Assembly: GCF_003633615.1 (NCBI RefSeq)
Contig: NZ_RBKU01000001.1
Span: 4,154,001-4,218,000 of the forward strand
From: Mucilaginibacter gracilis
GTDB lineage: Bacteria; Bacteroidota; Bacteroidia; Sphingobacteriales; Sphingobacteriaceae
Direction of reading: 5' to 3'
Length of the DNA stretch: 64,000 nt
Part shown: piece after piece, positions 61,864 through 64,000 of the stretch
Position numbering within the stretch: the stretch's first letter is position 1
How the letters are laid out: each line of letters starts with the position of its first letter
Notes under the pieces: generated by a model
Databases searched by the model: none
What the model was told of the DNA's origin: nothing
What the model saw: only the letters and a program-made list of their open reading frames with translations
Translations under genes and position numbers: made by a program

Positions 61864-62271
61864 ATGAGGAATACTGTATTTGCTTGTATAATGTGTGGTT
61901 TATTGGCAATGGCTTTTGCACAGGCGCCAACCGTTAAAACACTAAAAGGCACCTGGCAATTTGCAGGCGGTATATATAACGGCAAGCCCGATGGCGCGCC
62001 CAAAGAGTATAAAATGCAGCGGATATATACCGTTCATAATTTTGCTGCCTTTGCCAGCCAAAAGGGTTATCAAACCGAGCGTTACGAAGCAGGAGATTAC
62101 ATTTTAAAAGGTGATACATGCTTTGAAAGCCAAACCTTTAGCAGCCGGCCATCGCAATTGGTGGGGAAAAAGGTAGCCTATATTTGGAGTATTAAAGGGA
62201 ACATGTTAACCCTTTCGGGAACGCTGCCAAGCGGAATGGTTGTTGAAGAACATTGGATAAAGGTGAAATAA
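61864..62271 (+). CDS. small secreted protein, unknown function
   Basis: 135 residues from the ATG at 61864 (MRNTVFACIMCGLLAMAFAQ, a signal peptide); an upstream TTG start is rejected. The mature part LKGTWQFAGGIYNGKPDGAP, with YIWSIKGNMLTLSGTLP, resembles a lipocalin-like beta-sandwich. I cannot name a family with certainty. It lies 17 bp after hemF on the same strand. Confidence 0.65.
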   Translation: MRNTVFACIMCGLLAMAFAQAPTVKTLKGTWQFAGGIYNGKPDGAPKEYKMQRIYTVHNFAAFASQKGYQTERYEAGDYILKGDTCFESQTFSSRPSQLVGKKVAYIWSIKGNMLTLSGTLPSGMVVEEHWIKVK

Positions 62272-62355
62272 CACTTGTTTTAGGCAGTACACTTGTTAGC
62301 ATATTGAGGGAAGGTAACAACCATTATTTTATTGGTTGCAGGGCTTTTGGGTTAA

Positions 62356-63222
62356 CTATTGGGTTAATTCAGCTCCTATCATTCTGTCTTTCCCGCGCAG
62401 GTCCTGGCGTAGCTGTATGTTTTTAAAGCCTTTATCTTTCAATAAATTAACGGTTTCTTTACCCAGGTTTTCGTTTATCTCAAAAAAAAGCAAACCATTC
62501 TCTTTTAAATTTTGCAGGGCAAAATTGGCAATGGCGTTATAAAAAATTAACGGATCGGTATCGGTAACAAACAGGGCTAAATGCGGTTCGTGGTTTAATA
62601 CATTGCCGTGCATCTCGCTTTTTTCGCCCTCTGTAACGTAAGGCGGGTTGCTTACGATGATGGAATAGTGCGTATTGCGCAGGGTAATACCACTTTGTTT
62701 TAAAATGTCGGTTTTAATAAAATCAACTTCAACGTCATTCAGTTGCGCATTTTGCCTGGCTATGTTTAGCGCACGTGTAGATACATCAACAGCCGAAACC
62801 TTAGCCGATGGTAAATAGGTTTTAAGCGTGATGGGTATACAACCGCTACCCGTACCTATATCCAGTATGGTTTCCAGCTCGTTGCGTTGTTTTGCTATGC
62901 TAATTATCCACTCTACAAGTTCTTCGGTTTCGGGCCGCGGAATTAAAACTGCTGGCGTTACCTTAAAGGGCAAACCGTAAAATTCGGTATCGCCTAAAAT
63001 GTATTGGATAGGTTTACCGGTTTGCAAGGCACGAAGGATTTTTTTTAATTTTTGAGCTTGCACCGCGCTAAATTCTGTTGACGCATAGGCCCGTAACTGC
63101 GCTTTTGATAAAGCGGTTACCTCGCTTATGGCCAGGTATTTAATGGCGTTTATTTCAGGCTTGTCGTAAATCGACTTGAGTACCTCATCAAACTTGATCA
63201 ACGCATCCCCAACAGTTTTCAT
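62356..63222 (-). CDS. prmC: release-factor glutamine methyltransferase
   Basis: 288 residues from the ATG at 63222 (MKTVGDALIKFDEVL); an in-frame ATG 33 nt upstream is rejected. The N-terminal helical domain is followed by a SAM-binding fold with TILDIGTGSGCIPITL, IIVSNPPYVTEGE (NPPY methylation site), and LFFEINENLGKE. It methylates the Gln of the GGQ motif in release factors. It is divergent from ribD. Confidence 0.94.
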   Translation of the reverse strand: MKTVGDALIKFDEVLKSIYDKPEINAIKYLAISEVTALSKAQLRAYASTEFSAVQAQKLKKILRALQTGKPIQYILGDTEFYGLPFKVTPAVLIPRPETEELVEWIISIAKQRNELETILDIGTGSGCIPITLKTYLPSAKVSAVDVSTRALNIARQNAQLNDVEVDFIKTDILKQSGITLRNTHYSIIVSNPPYVTEGEKSEMHGNVLNHEPHLALFVTDTDPLIFYNAIANFALQNLKENGLLFFEINENLGKETVNLLKDKGFKNIQLRQDLRGKDRMIGAELTQ

Positions 63223-63244
63223 TCTACAAAGAAACATAAAAACA

Positions 63245-63252
63245 TACCTTTG
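63245..63252 (+). promoter_or_regulatory. promoter of ribD, near-leaderless
   Basis: TACCTTTG matches TAnnTTTG and ends 5 nt before the ATG at 63258, so transcription should begin at or next to the start codon. An alternative ATG lies at 63279. Confidence 0.5.
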
Positions 63253-63257
63253 CAAAA

Positions 63258-64000
63258 ATGGTTCATCATAATAAATACATGCAGCGCGCTTTGCAGCTGG
63301 CCCGGTTGGGCATGGGCAGCGTTAGCCCTAACCCAATGGTTGGCGCTGTGATAGTACATAACGATACTATAATTGGCGAAGGTTACCACCAGCACTACGG
63401 CGGCCCGCATGCCGAAGTTAATGCCGTTGACAACGCAATTAATAGTTTTGATAACGCGGCGCAAATGCTTTCGCAATCAACTATTTATGTAACATTGGAG
63501 CCCTGCGCACATTACGGTAAAACGCCACCCTGTGCCAATTTGATAATTGCGCATCAAATACCGAACGTAGTTGTTGGCTGCCGCGACCCGTTTGATGAGG
63601 TGAACGGCAAAGGCATTGAAAAATTAATTGCCGCAGGCATTAATGTAACTGTTGGCGTTTTAGAAAACGAATGCCTTGATTTAAACAAACGCTTTTTTAC
63701 CCGTATACAAAAACACAGGCCCTACATTATATTGAAATGGGCGCAAACCGAAGATGGCTTTTTTGCCCCTGATGATGCGCGCCAGTTTTGGATAACCGGC
63801 CCCGAATCGCGCAAGTTGGTACACCAGTGGCGGGGCGAGGAAGATGCCATTTTAGTGGGAAAAAATACTGCCATGATTGATAACCCGCAATTAAATGTGC
63901 GTTACGGCAATGGCAAATGCCCAAAGCGGATTGTGATTGACAGGCGGCTTGAGTTGCCCAGGCATTTGCACTTGTTCGATCAATCGGTAGAAACCTTTGT
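63258..64000 (+). CDS. ribD: bifunctional riboflavin biosynthesis protein, 5' part
   Basis: The open frame runs to the right edge (247 codons so far), so its C-terminus is missing. The deaminase domain has NPMVGAVIV, HAEVNAVDNA (zinc ligand His, catalytic Glu) and LEPCAHYGKTPPCANLII (zinc ligand Cys pair). The reductase domain begins about residue 150 with RPYIILKWAQTEDGFF and VGKNTAMIDNPQLNVRY. It performs the second and third steps of riboflavin synthesis: deamination of a diaminopyrimidine and reduction of its ribosyl side chain. Confidence 0.94.
   Translation, partial: MVHHNKYMQRALQLARLGMGSVSPNPMVGAVIVHNDTIIGEGYHQHYGGPHAEVNAVDNAINSFDNAAQMLSQSTIYVTLEPCAHYGKTPPCANLIIAHQIPNVVVGCRDPFDEVNGKGIEKLIAAGINVTVGVLENECLDLNKRFFTRIQKHRPYIILKWAQTEDGFFAPDDARQFWITGPESRKLVHQWRGEEDAILVGKNTAMIDNPQLNVRYGNGKCPKRIVIDRRLELPRHLHLFDQSVETF

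Overview
The window looks like chromosomal DNA of a Bacteroidota bacterium, most likely of the family Sphingobacteriaceae (Mucilaginibacter/Pedobacter-like). The reasons are promoters of the TAnnTTTG (-7) type, almost no Shine-Dalgarno sequences, a TonB-dependent receptor with a carboxypeptidase-regulatory-like N-terminus, GIN-domain, YceI, PASTA and M16 proteins typical of the phylum, and a gnd-zwf-pgl cluster. The genus is an inference. No rRNA, tRNA or CRISPR array was seen.

Layout. 1-1338: 5' part of an IS1182-type transposase running off the left edge. 1421-8084: a stress/redox-like block (two universal stress proteins, two YceI proteins, an outer-membrane barrel, a small membrane protein, a CoA-transferase and the 41-codon tail of a lost alcohol dehydrogenase), tied together by three TGA-N6-TCA palindromes. 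8326-13961: TonB receptor, lipoprotein and MINPP-like histidine phosphatase, a candidate inositol-phosphate acquisition locus. 14174-20575: mixed metabolism and repair. 21132-21899: rplU-rpmA. 21972-23735: two secreted TonB-domain proteins. 23879-24854: a complete IS982-family element with 16-bp inverted repeats and a 6-bp target duplication. 24959-30776: five-PAS histidine kinase, single-domain response regulator and GH2 enzyme. 30854-33787: M16 protease.

34200-43526 is a pentose-phosphate cluster: ROK sugar kinase, tkt, rpiA, tal, HAD phosphatase, gnd, zwf, pgl. It is punctuated by inverted-repeat elements. 43592-47960 holds a leftward group (CMD protein, thioesterase, MltG, rhodanese, PASTA protein) divergent from ddl. 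48009-50903 is an ABC ATPase with two tandem paralogous membrane proteins. 50949-52897 is a leftward operon (DUF2809, MpaB-like oxygenase with an apparent frameshift, DUF817). 52980-53240 is a dense cluster of GGATT...AATCC palindromes. Then follow GH15, a peroxiredoxin, a cold-shock protein and an MFS transporter.

57824-60763 is a leftward operon (ABC ATPase broken by two in-frame stops, permease, GntR regulator, GIN-domain protein, small membrane protein) with a palindromic operator over its predicted start site. The window ends with hemF, a small secreted protein, prmC and a partial ribD.

Functionally, the sugar kinase and pentose-phosphate genes would take glucose through G6P to NADPH and pentoses. 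The first block looks like an oxygen- or redox-responsive regulon under a CRP/FNR-type regulator. The broken ABC ATPase, frameshifted MpaB gene, alcohol dehydrogenase remnant, two IS elements and several repeat families show continuing gene loss and mobile or repeat activity.
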